64,000 nucleotides of DNA from a virus (IMGVR_UViG_3300008120_000057:1-64000), one strand, 5' to 3'; counted from the first letter of the stretch, positions 8,019 to 18,439 are shown. Numbers and translations are program-made. The notes: generated by a model not told the origin, from the letters alone.

Positions 8019-11000
8019 ATGGTTTTTAGAATCACAGGTGGTATAACAATAGATGGTGGTCTGTCAAGTTCCGGTAGAGAACCTGATCCACCAACTAATG
8101 TAACAGCTACTAAAGTAAATGAAACAACAGCTAGAATAACAGTAACAGACCCTGTTAACCAAGGTGGACTACCTATAACAACCTATACAGCGTCAACATA
8201 TATAGTTACTCAACTAGGTGGTACAGGAGAAGCAACATACTCTACGCCAGGCACTTACATTTGGACTGCACCAGCAGGAGTAACAAGTGTATGTGTGGTT
8301 TGTATTGGTGGCGGTGGTGGTGGCGGTGTAGGTGGCATCCCGTATAACGGTTATAACAGTGGGGGTGGTGGCGGTGGTGGACTGGCATATCTTAATAATT
8401 ATCCAGTAACTTCAGGCTCCACTTATACGGTTGTTGTAGGTGCAGGTGGGACACGTGGTCTAGCTCCAAATGCAGGTCAACCTGATTCAAATCCACCTAC
8501 AGTAGGCGGTGATAGTTATTTTGTAAGCAGAAGCGTTTGCATGGGCGGTGGCGGTAATATAAGAACAGGTGGGTACGACGGAGGCTTAGGTGGAACTTAT
8601 ACTGTAACTACATCTACCGGCTCATATGGAGGTGGCAACGGAGGAAAAGGCGGAGACTGCGTTAGTAGAGGTTCTGGTGGTGGCGGTGGTGCTGGCGGCT
8701 ACGAAGGTTCAGGTGGTAACGGCGGTGCATCAAACAATGGAAATGGCACCAATGGTTCTTCAGGCGGCGGTGGCGGTGGTGCCGGCAACGGATATTATAC
8801 TATTGAATCAGAAACTGGCGGGGCCGGAGGTGGTGGAGGAACTGGTGTACTAGGCAGAGGTGTCGATGGTGCCGGAGCAATATCTATCCCAACTACTGTC
8901 TTTAGCACCTACAATCAACCCGGTGGCGGTGGTGGATCAGGCGGTAGTAGTGGTGGAATAGGCCTCAATCAAGGTGCTGGTGGTGCCGGCGGTTCATATG
9001 GTGGTGGTGGTGGCGGTGGTGAGTGGTTTTCCGGCGGTTTAGGTGGTAATGGTGGCGGTGGCGCAGTAAGAATTATTTGGGGAATCAACGCATCATTTCC
9101 AATCAATGCTGGATTAAGTGCAAGTTATGATTTAGTATCTAGCACAACATCAAACAGTAATACAATTAACGCTGTTAATAACTATGGCGGCGGTGATGGA
9201 CCGGTAGAATACATATTCGATGGAGTGACCTTTTACGAAATTCCATATAATGCTGCATTTGAACTATCTGATAGTTCCTGGACAATGGAGGCTTTTGTAA
9301 CTCCAACCACTACTAATGTAGTTAGAGGCATTGTAAATAACTGGAATACAGGCGGTGCATTTGAGTGGTATATAAACGCAAGTAATACTTTAACTTTTAA
9401 ATACACTTATAATATCAGTGGTGTTTTTGACTACACCTATACTGGATCTACAGTAATTCAACCTAATGTAAGAACACATGTTGTCGTACAAAAACAAGGT
9501 GCAAATCTTGTTTTCTTTATAAACGGTGTAGCTGATCCTGTGACATTTGCTGGTAGTTTTAGTAATAGATTTGTAGTTTTTTATAACAATGAAAAGAAGC
9601 CATTAAGATATGGTATAGGCAGTGATGGTACAGGGTACTTTACAGGTAAAATGTCTAATCTACGTATATCAAAAAAGAGTTTCTTATACGGTAGTGGAAC
9701 AAATTCAAGTTTCCCAGTTCCCTCACTACCATTAGAAATAACTCAAAGTGTAGTTTCTAGTGGCGGAAGAGATGTAATAGCAAGTTTAGTACCATCAGAC
9801 GTTTTATTATTAGTGTTATCAGATCCAAAACCAGGTAAAGATAAATCAAATTATGATTGGTCATCTGCATTAAACGGTACTATAGGGATTACAGGAAAAG
9901 TAGAATATGCTTTCAAAGTAACAGCAACTAATGCAGCAGGAACTAGTCTACTAAGTGAACGCAGTGATATAATAAGATATTTAGGACCTAATGCACCAAC
10001 TATAGGTTCAGCAACAAGAGTAGGAAACACAAGTGCTTCCGTTACGTTCACTGCCCCCGCAGATAGCGGTGATGGTCCTGTACTAGATTATATTGTTGTA
10101 AGTAGTCCAGGTGGTTTTAATGCCACGGGAGCAAGTAGTCCTATTACTGTTTCAGGTCTTGTAAAGGGAACAAGTTATACGTTTACTGCATCAGCACGAA
10201 ATAAATTTGCAACAGGTACAGCCAGTGCCGCAAGCAATAGTGTAACTGCTATAGGTATTCCTGACGCTCCTACTATAGGTACAGCAACGATTACTGGATC
10301 AACTACAGCAAGTTTATCGTTTACTGCACCAGCTAATACAGGTGGATTGCCCATAACAAGTTATACAGTCACAAGTAGTCCCGGAGGAATAACAGCTACA
10401 GGATCAAGTAGTCCTATTTCTATAACTGGATTAACGATTGGTCAAACTTATACATTTACTGTTACTGCAACAAACAGTCTTGGTACAAGTACTGCAAGTT
10501 CAGCAAGTAATAGTATTTCGTTAGTTGTTCCTAATGCACCTACAATAGGTGTAGCTACTATGACAGGAAAAACTACTGCTACTGTGGTATTTACTGCACC
10601 TACAGACAACGGTGGACCTGCGGTTACAGGTTACACAGTAGTAACCACTCCTGATAATATTACTGTTAGTGGCACAAGTAGTCCTATCAACATAACAGGA
10701 TTGACTTTTGGTACAATCTACACATTAAAAGTATACGCAACTAATTTAATAGGCAATGGTACATTGAGTAGTGCAAGCAATCAAATTGTGTACACAGGCC
10801 CAGGTCAAACCTTGTTTACTGGATACAGTACATGGGTAGTACCTGTAGGTGTAACGTCTATTAGTGTTGTAGCGATTGGCGGTGGAGGCAGTGGCGCAAG
10901 TGCTACCACCACTCAAGCTGGCGGTGGTGGAGGGGGCGGTGGTTTAGCATATAAAAATAACATCAGTGTTATTCCCGGAGAAACTTTAACTATGGACGTA

Positions 11001-12518
11001 GGTTCAGGTGGTGTGCAAGGTACGAACGGTAGTTACACTCAAGTAATTAGAGACAATTTAGGTCCTAATCAAGTAATATTATTAAGAGCGACTGGTGGCC
11101 GAGGAGGAATCACCAACGGCGCAGGTGGAGCCGGCGGCACCCGTGATGTCAATTACCCTGGAGATGGTGGTGGTACAGGCGGTGCGGGCGCCGCTGCTAC
11201 ACTACCTAGTTCTACTGTTGCAAGTGGTGGCGGTGGCGGTGGTGGCGCTGGATATGCTGGCAATGGCGGCAGTGGTGGACGAGATAGAACTAATGGCAAT
11301 CCTGGAAATGGCGGTGGTGGTGGCGGAGGAGGAGGCGGTAATGGCTCCGGAAGTTCCGGCGGCGGTGGAGGTGGTGTAGGTCCATGGGGTCAAGGCACTA
11401 ATGGAACAGGTGGAGGTGCCCAGCAAGGTGGAGGCGGTGGTGGATCTGGTGGACAGAATGGTAGTTTTAATTTATCAGAAAATGGCGGATGGTACGGTGG
11501 AGGCGGGGGTGGCTCAAGACTTGCAACTTCAGGTACACGTTTTGGGGGCAACGGCGGTAGTGGGGCTATTAGAGTTATATGGGCTGGCGGATCAGGATTA
11601 ACAAGGCAATTTCCAACTACAAATACAGATGATATTATAGAAGCAGACTACTTGGTAATAGCAGGAGGTGGTGGCGGGGGTGCTGGTGGTGCAAGTTATA
11701 CACAACCTTCAGGTGGTGGCGGCGCAGGGGGATTCGTTACTGCATACGATGTTATATTAACTGGAAGAATTACTTATACTATTACTGTTGGTGCGGGAGG
11801 GGCAGGTGGATATTCATCAGGAACCTCAGGATCAATTCTTACTGCTGCTACGAACGGCGGTGGGTCATCAATATCAGGTACTGGATTGACTACTATATCT
11901 GCTACAGGCGGAGGGCGTGGTGCGTCTTCAAATCAATTTGAAGCACTCTTAGGTGGTTCTGGAGGCGGCGGTGGTGCAAGTGGTACTTCAACTGTAAATG
12001 GGGCTGCAGGTACTGCAGGGCAAGGTAATAACGGTGGAAATGCTTTCGGTAGTAGTACTGCACCGTTAGGTGGCGGTGGCGGTGGTGCTGGCGCAGCTGG
12101 TCAATCAGGAAACGCAGGTGGAAGTGGTCGTGCTGGAAATGGTGGTATTGGTTTACCAAATCCATTTACTGGAGAATATCTAGCTGGTGGAGGTGGCGGA
12201 TCAGGAACGGATAATATTTATGGATTGAGTGGTGCTGGTGGATATGGTGGAGGTGGTGCTGGATATACCGGCAACTACAACGTTGGATCAACAGCCACTC
12301 CAGGAACTACCGGTACTGGTGGAGGTGGAGGTGGCCTACATCAAGGAGGCGGAAACCAATATATAACAAACAATGCAGGCAATGGAGGTTCAGGAGTTGT
12401 AATATTGAGGTTCGCCGCTGCTATTACACCCACTACTGTAACAGGTAGTCCTACTATTACAACTGTAGGGAATTACAAAATTTATCGTTGGACCAACAAT
12501 GGTACAATAGTTTTTTAA
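8019..12518 (+). CDS. Giant glycine-rich adhesin / tail-fibre protein (1499 aa)
   Basis: Modular virion or adhesion protein. Residues 1-350: short N-terminal domain (FRITGGITIDGG), then a glycine-rich region opened by TPGTYIWTAPAGVTSV. Residues about 390-570: LamG/concanavalin-like domain (EYIFDGVTFYEIPYNAAFELS...WTMEAFV). Residues about 660-940: three fibronectin-type-III-like repeats (APTIG.AT.....A...FTAP). Residues about 945-1480: two further glycine-rich domains introduced by WVVPVGVTSISVVAIGGGG. Such proteins are found in large environmental phages as tail fibres or surface-binding proteins. Heavy GGN repetition makes its length prone to recombination. Confidence 0.85.
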   Translation: MVFRITGGITIDGGLSSSGREPDPPTNVTATKVNETTARITVTDPVNQGGLPITTYTASTYIVTQLGGTGEATYSTPGTYIWTAPAGVTSVCVVCIGGGGGGGVGGIPYNGYNSGGGGGGGLAYLNNYPVTSGSTYTVVVGAGGTRGLAPNAGQPDSNPPTVGGDSYFVSRSVCMGGGGNIRTGGYDGGLGGTYTVTTSTGSYGGGNGGKGGDCVSRGSGGGGGAGGYEGSGGNGGASNNGNGTNGSSGGGGGGAGNGYYTIESETGGAGGGGGTGVLGRGVDGAGAISIPTTVFSTYNQPGGGGGSGGSSGGIGLNQGAGGAGGSYGGGGGGGEWFSGGLGGNGGGGAVRIIWGINASFPINAGLSASYDLVSSTTSNSNTINAVNNYGGGDGPVEYIFDGVTFYEIPYNAAFELSDSSWTMEAFVTPTTTNVVRGIVNNWNTGGAFEWYINASNTLTFKYTYNISGVFDYTYTGSTVIQPNVRTHVVVQKQGANLVFFINGVADPVTFAGSFSNRFVVFYNNEKKPLRYGIGSDGTGYFTGKMSNLRISKKSFLYGSGTNSSFPVPSLPLEITQSVVSSGGRDVIASLVPSDVLLLVLSDPKPGKDKSNYDWSSALNGTIGITGKVEYAFKVTATNAAGTSLLSERSDIIRYLGPNAPTIGSATRVGNTSASVTFTAPADSGDGPVLDYIVVSSPGGFNATGASSPITVSGLVKGTSYTFTASARNKFATGTASAASNSVTAIGIPDAPTIGTATITGSTTASLSFTAPANTGGLPITSYTVTSSPGGITATGSSSPISITGLTIGQTYTFTVTATNSLGTSTASSASNSISLVVPNAPTIGVATMTGKTTATVVFTAPTDNGGPAVTGYTVVTTPDNITVSGTSSPINITGLTFGTIYTLKVYATNLIGNGTLSSASNQIVYTGPGQTLFTGYSTWVVPVGVTSISVVAIGGGGSGASATTTQAGGGGGGGGLAYKNNISVIPGETLTMDVGSGGVQGTNGSYTQVIRDNLGPNQVILLRATGGRGGITNGAGGAGGTRDVNYPGDGGGTGGAGAAATLPSSTVASGGGGGGGAGYAGNGGSGGRDRTNGNPGNGGGGGGGGGGNGSGSSGGGGGGVGPWGQGTNGTGGGAQQGGGGGGSGGQNGSFNLSENGGWYGGGGGGSRLATSGTRFGGNGGSGAIRVIWAGGSGLTRQFPTTNTDDIIEADYLVIAGGGGGGAGGASYTQPSGGGGAGGFVTAYDVILTGRITYTITVGAGGAGGYSSGTSGSILTAATNGGGSSISGTGLTTISATGGGRGASSNQFEALLGGSGGGGGASGTSTVNGAAGTAGQGNNGGNAFGSSTAPLGGGGGGAGAAGQSGNAGGSGRAGNGGIGLPNPFTGEYLAGGGGGSGTDNIYGLSGAGGYGGGGAGYTGNYNVGSTATPGTTGTGGGGGGLHQGGGNQYITNNAGNGGSGVVILRFAAAITPTTVTGSPTITTVGNYKIYRWTNNGTIVF

Positions 12519-12574
12519 AATAAAAGTAGTATAAAATAATAATAAGATCCTTAACATAAAGGGGACGTAGCAAG

Positions 12575-13354
12575 ATGGATCCATTAACGCTATTTGCGTT
12601 AGCTAATGGTGCGGTTAAACTTGTAAAGGAAGGATGTAAACTTTACAAGGACATTAAAGGGGCGGCTGGGGATGTTAAAGATGTCCTCAAAGACCTTGAC
12701 GACCAATTTCATAACAAATTCAAAGACCGCGCTCCCACGGTAGCAGAAAAAAATCAATTCATACAAGAAAAAAATCGTATCATTGAACTGAATAAACAGT
12801 CAGGTGATACTACCAATATATACACAGAAATAGGCCAGCAATTAGGCGCATACTTTGACAACTACTATAAGTGTAAGGCAATATTTGAAGAAGAAGAACG
12901 CCGTAGTAAGACTGAAGTTTATCACGGAGAAGATAGCTTAGGTAAACGTGCATTACAACGTGTGCTTCTTAAAAAACAGCTTCAGCACATGGGCGAAGAA
13001 CTGCGTGAAATCATGGTGTACAACAGTCCACCAGAACTAGGTGCTTTATGGACTGAAGTAAACGACATGATGGAAAAAGTCGGCAAGGAGCAAGCAGGTG
13101 CTATTGCCATAGAAATGCAACGCAACAGAGAATTGGCTAAGCAGAGAGCCAGACGCAATAAAAGAATAAAGTACAGAATATTGTGTTGGAGTTCAAGTAG
13201 TATCGCTGTTCTTTATATATGTTGGTTAATGTGGGCGGTAGTGCAGGTGCGCATTGACAAACACCCTGAATTAGGCGTTTGTTTGTTACCCAAAGGTACT
13301 GCCATATATAAATGGTACAATAATTTAAAATGGATAGATTGCGAACCTAAATAA
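12575..13354 (+). CDS. Phage hypothetical protein with C-terminal membrane span, 259 aa
   Basis: Mostly helical and charged, with long coiled-coil-like stretches (residues 60-190), then one hydrophobic segment (ILCWSSSSIAVLYICWLMWAVV) and a short Cys-containing tail. It lies between the giant adhesin and the nucleotidase. Similar proteins occur in structural regions of large myoviruses, function unknown. GGGGACG lies upstream of the ATG. Confidence 0.65.
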   Translation: MDPLTLFALANGAVKLVKEGCKLYKDIKGAAGDVKDVLKDLDDQFHNKFKDRAPTVAEKNQFIQEKNRIIELNKQSGDTTNIYTEIGQQLGAYFDNYYKCKAIFEEEERRSKTEVYHGEDSLGKRALQRVLLKKQLQHMGEELREIMVYNSPPELGALWTEVNDMMEKVGKEQAGAIAIEMQRNRELAKQRARRNKRIKYRILCWSSSSIAVLYICWLMWAVVQVRIDKHPELGVCLLPKGTAIYKWYNNLKWIDCEPK

Positions 13355-13371
13355 TTCAGCTAAATATTTAT

Positions 13372-13971
13372 ATGAAAATCTTTGAAGTTACAGAACCACA
13401 GCGTAGAATGCCCACTCTATATTTGGATATGGATGGCGTACAGGCAGACTTTTTTACTCAATGGGCCAATTGGTGGGGCAGAAAGACAGGCAACCCTGAT
13501 GTTAAATGGTATAAGGACATAGGGGACAAGGCACAGAGAGAAATTTCAATTGAAACTATGCAAAAAGAAGGCCCTAACTTTGTATACGAATTTTTTGCTA
13601 CACTTCCTGTATTATCGGGTGCTAGTGAATTATTGTCATATATAAGACAAAATAATTTACCCTGCACTATACTATCTGCCCCATTAAGATCACCTAAAGA
13701 AGATAAGAGTAAAGCAATTACACAAGCTAGTATTGAGGGTAAAAAGTATTGGCTCGCTCAACACGGCGTAGATTTTCCAGCTATATTTGACGGACAAAAA
13801 GACAGATATGCTAAAAAAGGTGGTGACCCTAACGTACTAGTTGACGATCATAAGAAGTACATTTCAGCCTGGGACGCAGCTGGTGGCATAGGTATATTGC
13901 ATCGTTGGAATAATGTTGATAATACAATACAAGCATTAAACCAAGTATACAGTCAATTTTTAGCTAAATAA
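13372..13971 (+). CDS. HAD-superfamily 5'(3')-deoxyribonucleotidase-like protein
   Basis: 199 aa. The LYLDMDGVQADF motif provides the catalytic D-x-D of HAD phosphatases; ILSAP (motif II) and VLVDDHKKYISAW (motif IV) follow in order. This matches the NT5C-type pyrimidine deoxyribonucleotidases found in phages, which dephosphorylate dNMPs. The N-terminal KIFEVTEPQ extension resembles the short leader on neighbouring structural proteins. Confidence 0.8.
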   Translation: MKIFEVTEPQRRMPTLYLDMDGVQADFFTQWANWWGRKTGNPDVKWYKDIGDKAQREISIETMQKEGPNFVYEFFATLPVLSGASELLSYIRQNNLPCTILSAPLRSPKEDKSKAITQASIEGKKYWLAQHGVDFPAIFDGQKDRYAKKGGDPNVLVDDHKKYISAWDAAGGIGILHRWNNVDNTIQALNQVYSQFLAK

Positions 13972-13991
13972 TATATTATTAAAGGCATATT

Positions 13992-14951
13992 ATGGACCGC
14001 GAATTTTTCAGAAAATATCTAGATATTATAAGTGAATCTAGCCCACCTCCTTCTGTGATGGAAGAAATTATTGACATTAACGATAGCTTTGACATAGAGT
14101 TAAATGAACACTTTGTGATAGAAACAGGTGTTGTTGGCTTCACAGAAGATGGTATCGTCATTGAAGCAGATGAAACTATATTAGGATTATTAGAAGTAAA
14201 CGATATTCTAACAGAAGATATAGGATTAGAAGAAACTAAGCCGGGTCTATGGGCTAACATACATGCTAAACGTGAGCGTATCAAACAAGGTTCAGGCGAG
14301 AAAATGCGTAAGCCTGGTAGTAAAGGTGCACCATCTGCACAAAACTTTAGGGATGCTGCTAAAGAAGGTGCAGGTGAGTACATGGACACTAAGCCATATA
14401 CTCCTAACACTAAATCAAGTCCACCTAAAATGGATACAAAGCCAGCAGAAGAAAAACCATTGCAAGGTAATCCAAAAGATTATATTACCAAAGAAGATCA
14501 AGGCATTAGTCAACGTGTAAGAAATGATGCGTTTGCAGAGTTAGACAAAATTAGAAGCGGTGGTACATCTGATTTAGAACAACAGGCTGATACTTTTAGA
14601 CAAAAGGCTCAGGCTGGTCAAGCAGGTAAGTCTACTAAGTGGAGTGAAATGTCTCCAGCACAACAAGAAGAATTACGTAGACAAGGTTTTGGTCCTCAAA
14701 AAACTACTAATGAAGCAGAATATCAAGGTCGTGAAGTTCCATTAGGTAAGCCAATGGCAGGTGATGTTAAGAAATCAAAAGTCTATGTTCGCAAACCAAA
14801 CGGTAAGGTCGTTAAAGTAAACTTCGGTGATAAGAACATGACAATTAAAAAGTCTAATCCCGCACGCCGTAAAAGTTTCAGAGCAAGACACAATTGCGAG
14901 AATCCAGGACCACGTTGGAAGGCAAGATACTGGTCTTGCAGAGCCTGGTAA
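13992..14951 (+). CDS. Structural protein with RARHNC...YWSCRAW C-terminus
   Basis: 319 aa. N-terminal REFFRKYLDIISE is shared with the next gene (FFRQYLDILNE), suggesting a common targeting segment. The middle is low-complexity and charged. The C-terminal 60 residues (KVYVRKPNGKVVKVNFGDKN, then NPARRKSFRARHNC and YWSCRAW) form a compact conserved domain seen in virion-associated proteins of T4-like environmental phages. Exact function unknown; probably packaged or head-associated. Confidence 0.75.
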   Translation: MDREFFRKYLDIISESSPPPSVMEEIIDINDSFDIELNEHFVIETGVVGFTEDGIVIEADETILGLLEVNDILTEDIGLEETKPGLWANIHAKRERIKQGSGEKMRKPGSKGAPSAQNFRDAAKEGAGEYMDTKPYTPNTKSSPPKMDTKPAEEKPLQGNPKDYITKEDQGISQRVRNDAFAELDKIRSGGTSDLEQQADTFRQKAQAGQAGKSTKWSEMSPAQQEELRRQGFGPQKTTNEAEYQGREVPLGKPMAGDVKKSKVYVRKPNGKVVKVNFGDKNMTIKKSNPARRKSFRARHNCENPGPRWKARYWSCRAW

Positions 14952-14964
14952 ATAGGAAAATATA

Positions 14965-16263
14965 ATGAGTGATTCAAAATTTTTTAGACAATATTTAGAT
15001 ATATTAAATGAAGGCCCGCCCGCAGGTGTTGGTCCTAACGCACCAGTTAGACCTGTTGCACCTCAACAACCTGGGCAGCCCGATACCTTTACTAAAATGT
15101 TGCCTGGCATGGGTAACAAAGCTATAAATGCAGGAAAAGGACTAGTAGATCCCTATGCAAAAACTATGGCTAACTTCACACCAGGATCACCATATTATCA
15201 GCAGAATGTAGCCAATAATCCTGCAGTTAAGGCCAAAGTAGATGCATTTATGCAAACTGCTCCTACAGCCGGTCAGTTAGGTGCTAATATTGATGCAACA
15301 CAACAATCATTTAATAAAGCTTTGACACAAAAACCAACTGTCGGTGGTACTAGTGCAGAGTACGAAAAAGCCGCAGTACAAACTGGATTGCCTGCAGTAC
15401 CGGCACCCACAACAGAAGAAAGAGATGATGATACAGATGATGGCAAATTAATGAGAAAGTATATGGACTTCTTAGACGAAGCTCCTATACAAGCTGTCAA
15501 TCCTAATGATCCTAATGCTGCTGCGTTTGGTAAAAAAATTAATGCACCAGCTCAAGCTACACCACAAGTTGCAGCTAATACAGGTCCTGCAACTGCTATA
15601 AATCCTAATGATAAAAATGCTGCTGCATTTGGTAAACAGATTAATGCTCCTGCAGCAAATACACAAACTGCAACTACAACTCAAACACCAACCGCACAAC
15701 CAGCAGCACATGTCGTAGACCCAAATCGTAAATATGGCGGTGGCTATGACCCTACCAAAGTGCAATATGCTTCTACAAGTAGTAACCCAACACAACCTAA
15801 CCCAGCGCCAGTTAAACAAAACACTGCTACTTCAGCTAATATGGGTGGTTACGCTCAATCAGCACAACCTAACCCTACACCACCTGCCAAATTAGCAGGT
15901 GGAACTACTAGTCAACAAACCAATAATCAAAGTAGTGGATACACTGCACAAAGTCAAGCACAAAACACTACGGCAGCGACTAATGCAGCAGCGCCAACAT
16001 TTACGGGAATGGCAGGAAATACACAACCAACTACTGCACAATCTGGTTTAGCAGGTCAATATGTATCTGCTAATCAACCTCAAGCAGCTACCACAGCAGC
16101 TACTCAGCCAACATCAGATGTATTAGCTACTCAAGCATTGCAATCGCAAGATCAAGGAGTCGCAGGTACATCAAAGGGTATACCAGCTGCATTTGGTCAA
16201 GTAGCAGAAGATGATGAAGATGATGTTGATCTAAAGAGAATTAGAGAACTGATTAGAAAATAA
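14965..16263 (+). CDS. Low-complexity Gln/Ala/Pro-rich structural protein
   Basis: 432 aa. Begins with the FFRQYLDILNE leader shared with the upstream protein. The rest is low complexity, with an internal near-repeat (NPNDPNAAAFGKKINAPA, then NPNDKNAAAFGKQINAPA) and a GGYDPTKVQYA motif shared with the next gene. The C-terminus is acidic then basic. Likely disordered and virion-associated; no enzymatic motif. Confidence 0.65.
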   Translation: MSDSKFFRQYLDILNEGPPAGVGPNAPVRPVAPQQPGQPDTFTKMLPGMGNKAINAGKGLVDPYAKTMANFTPGSPYYQQNVANNPAVKAKVDAFMQTAPTAGQLGANIDATQQSFNKALTQKPTVGGTSAEYEKAAVQTGLPAVPAPTTEERDDDTDDGKLMRKYMDFLDEAPIQAVNPNDPNAAAFGKKINAPAQATPQVAANTGPATAINPNDKNAAAFGKQINAPAANTQTATTTQTPTAQPAAHVVDPNRKYGGGYDPTKVQYASTSSNPTQPNPAPVKQNTATSANMGGYAQSAQPNPTPPAKLAGGTTSQQTNNQSSGYTAQSQAQNTTAATNAAAPTFTGMAGNTQPTTAQSGLAGQYVSANQPQAATTAATQPTSDVLATQALQSQDQGVAGTSKGIPAAFGQVAEDDEDDVDLKRIRELIRK

Positions 16264-16264
16264 C

Positions 16265-17230
16265 ATGCGAGCAAAAGAATTTATATTTGAAGCAGATAAT
16301 AGAACGCCTAGAGAAAAATTTCTAGACCGTGTTATTGGTCCTGAAAGTGGCGGTAAGCTTGGTATACAAAATAAAAGAAGTGGTGCTCAGGGGTTATTTC
16401 AATTCATGCCGGACACTTGGAAAGGAGTAGTAAAAAAAGCTAAACCAGGTGATCCACATTACGGTATGAGTTTTGATCAAATGAGACATAACGAAAAAGC
16501 TCAAAGGTCTGCAGCCGATCAGATAGCAAGAGAATATCAAACAGCAATCAAGCGACACGGTATGCCTGATACTCCTACAAGTTATTATTTGTTGCATGGT
16601 CATGGACCTAAAGGTGTAGAAATCTTTAAGAATCCTGATAAGCAACTCAAAGATATTTATCCTGAGTATGTAAGAAATAAAGAAGGAAAGATGGTTAAAA
16701 ATATTGTATACAGACAAAATCCTAACTTTGATCCTAATCAAAGATTAAGGGACGTTGTCGCTAATACTGCTTCTAAAATGGGCGATAAAATTACTGATAT
16801 GTATCCTACTACCAGTAAAACACAACTGGCTAAAAATGAGCCTCAACCTGTCAAAGAACCATCTACAATCGATAAGGTAAAGAAAAAAATTACCGATATT
16901 GGAACTAACGTGTTAGGTACCGTAGTAGGAGCTAAAGACGCACGTGCAGGTGAATTGCCGGCAGACACTAAAGCTAAACTACAACAACCAATAGAACCTA
17001 AAATCACAACGCAACAAACAATAGAACCGAAACCTATTAGTCAACAGCAACCAGAACCTAAACCTACACTGCAACAACCACAAACATACAAAGGTGGAAT
17101 CGATCTTGATTTATTAAAACCAGAACCAAAAACTTATGGCGCTGGATATGATCCTAGTAAAGTTCAATATGCGTATGTAGATGGTAAACCTAATCCTGCT
17201 ATAAAAAATAAAAACGATTCGGGTAATTAA
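16265..17230 (+). CDS. Virion-associated lytic transglycosylase-like protein
   Basis: 321 aa. The N-terminal RAKEFIFEA leader precedes a lysozyme-like/SLT domain (residues about 12-130): RVIGPESGGKLG contains the catalytic Glu, followed by GAQGLFQFMPDTW. This motif order is typical of peptidoglycan transglycosylases on phage tails. The C-terminal half is Pro/Gln-rich with the GYDPSKVQYA motif shared with the upstream protein. Likely helps the tail breach the cell wall. Confidence 0.8.
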   Translation: MRAKEFIFEADNRTPREKFLDRVIGPESGGKLGIQNKRSGAQGLFQFMPDTWKGVVKKAKPGDPHYGMSFDQMRHNEKAQRSAADQIAREYQTAIKRHGMPDTPTSYYLLHGHGPKGVEIFKNPDKQLKDIYPEYVRNKEGKMVKNIVYRQNPNFDPNQRLRDVVANTASKMGDKITDMYPTTSKTQLAKNEPQPVKEPSTIDKVKKKITDIGTNVLGTVVGAKDARAGELPADTKAKLQQPIEPKITTQQTIEPKPISQQQPEPKPTLQQPQTYKGGIDLDLLKPEPKTYGAGYDPSKVQYAYVDGKPNPAIKNKNDSGN

Positions 17231-17268
17231 ATGATTGACAACTCTTTACGAATTTTGTAAAATCATAT

Positions 17269-17454
17269 ATGCCTAGAAAAAAGAAAAATCTACCCAACAA
17301 AACCTTTGAAGTAGTTACCAAACAAAATGTAAACGGTGATGTAATTTTGCCATTGCCTCCTGAGTTAATTAAAAAATTAAAATGGTCTGATGGTGACAAT
17401 CTTGAATTTTGTGTGGGTAAAGATGGCAATTTTATTTTAAGGAAAACTAGCTAA
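17269..17454 (+). CDS. AbrB-like small protein, 61 aa
   Basis: Basic N-terminus (PRKKKNLPNK) and one AbrB-type hairpin domain (GDVILPLPPELIKKLKWSDGDNLEF). Shares its stop region with the start of the next gene. A regulatory or structural DNA-binding role is possible but not shown. Confidence 0.65.
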   Translation: MPRKKKNLPNKTFEVVTKQNVNGDVILPLPPELIKKLKWSDGDNLEFCVGKDGNFILRKTS

Positions 17455-17984
17455 TGGACGATATGAGCAGGAGTCAAATACCAAGTTTAACAAGTTCAGA
17501 TTTAAGCACCATCACATTATCTGATTTAGATACAATTACGATTGATAACACTATAGATACTTTTGATCTATCAGGTTTAGAACCTATCACAATAAATTTA
17601 AGTAATGTAGGTAGTGGTGGGTCAGGATACGCTAACACTTATTCTGGTTCAGGTGGTGCTGGAATATATTCATCACCGACACTTACTGGCAGTTATACAG
17701 TTCCAAGCACAGTATGGGCTACAAATATAGCACAGCCTACTATGACAACAAACAATGGTGTTACAACCATGACACAAGATGTTGAGATAAAAGGCAACTT
17801 AAAAGTTAACGGTAAAGACATAAATGGACTACTCGAAAGAATTGAAGAAAAACTAGCAATATATCAACCTGCACCTGAACTAGAAGAAAAATGGGAAGAA
17901 CTTAGAGAGTTGTCAAGAAGATACAAAGAGTTGGTCGCCGACATTAGAGAAAAAGAAAAGATTTGGGACATACTCAAAAAATAA
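17454..17984 (+). CDS. Phage structural protein with C-terminal coiled coil
   Basis: 176 aa. Ser/Thr/Gly-rich N-terminal half, then VEIKGNLKVNGKDINGLLERIEEKLA and a C-terminal helix ending EEKWEELRELSRRYKELVADI...KIWDILKK. This C-terminal pattern recurs at the ends of small virion proteins in T4-like marine phages. Role unknown. Confidence 0.7.
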   Translation: MDDMSRSQIPSLTSSDLSTITLSDLDTITIDNTIDTFDLSGLEPITINLSNVGSGGSGYANTYSGSGGAGIYSSPTLTGSYTVPSTVWATNIAQPTMTTNNGVTTMTQDVEIKGNLKVNGKDINGLLERIEEKLAIYQPAPELEEKWEELRELSRRYKELVADIREKEKIWDILKK

Positions 17985-18016
17985 TTGACAACAAATATGC
18001 TTTGTGATACTATAAT
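17985..18016 (+). promoter_or_regulatory. Promoter upstream of the IF-1/SOD island
   Basis: -35 TTGACA at 17985-17990. Two -10 candidates: TACTAT at 18008-18013 (17-bp spacer) or TATAAT at 18011-18016 (20-bp spacer). It sits directly after a structural gene and before the gene at 18047. Confidence 0.55.
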
Positions 18017-18046
18017 AATACATTCAACTACCACAGTGTTATCATT

Positions 18047-18439
18047 ATGACAATGCATCTAGCACATCCTGCTCTGACTACTTTAGGCAAACGCAAGGGC
18101 AAGCAAAAGTTCGCAAGCTCCGAACAGAAGCGCAAGTTGCAATTGTTGCAACAAGACTGGGAACGCAAGCAACAAGAATGGCTCAAGATGAGCAACCCTG
18201 CACTTGTTAACAAAAAGTCAACACCATCACGTAAGTTACCCAATCTATCAGTTCCAGCCGATCGTAGTACAAAACATATTCCCAGCGTTGACACAGGCAT
18301 CAAAGGTGCAGTCAACGTCAAACAACCAATGCAATATACCGGTGACAAGATTATCGGTATCGGCACTATGCACAAGTCCAATGCAGTGCCCATCTTTAAT
18401 GATGAAGCAGCCAAGGACATTAGCAAGATGAGGAGATAA
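18047..18439 (+). CDS. Conserved phage hypothetical protein, 130 aa
   Basis: Very basic in its first half ([32 protein letters not shown]), then [22 protein letters not shown] and a C-terminal [23 protein letters not shown]. This arrangement is familiar from an uncharacterised protein family in large environmental phages. First gene after the promoter at 17985. ATG at 18053 is an alternative start. Confidence 0.7.
   Translation: MTMHLAHPALTTLGKRKGKQKFASSEQKRKLQLLQQDWERKQQEWLKMSNPALVNKKSTPSRKLPNLSVPADRSTKHIPSVDTGIKGAVNVKQPMQYTGDKIIGIGTMHKSNAVPIFNDEAAKDISKMRR

Noticed and set aside
8626-12165. Extra ORFs in other frames of the glycine-rich gene
   Set aside because: GGN repeats produce Val/Ala/Glu-rich shadow frames; these lack starts and ribosome sites.
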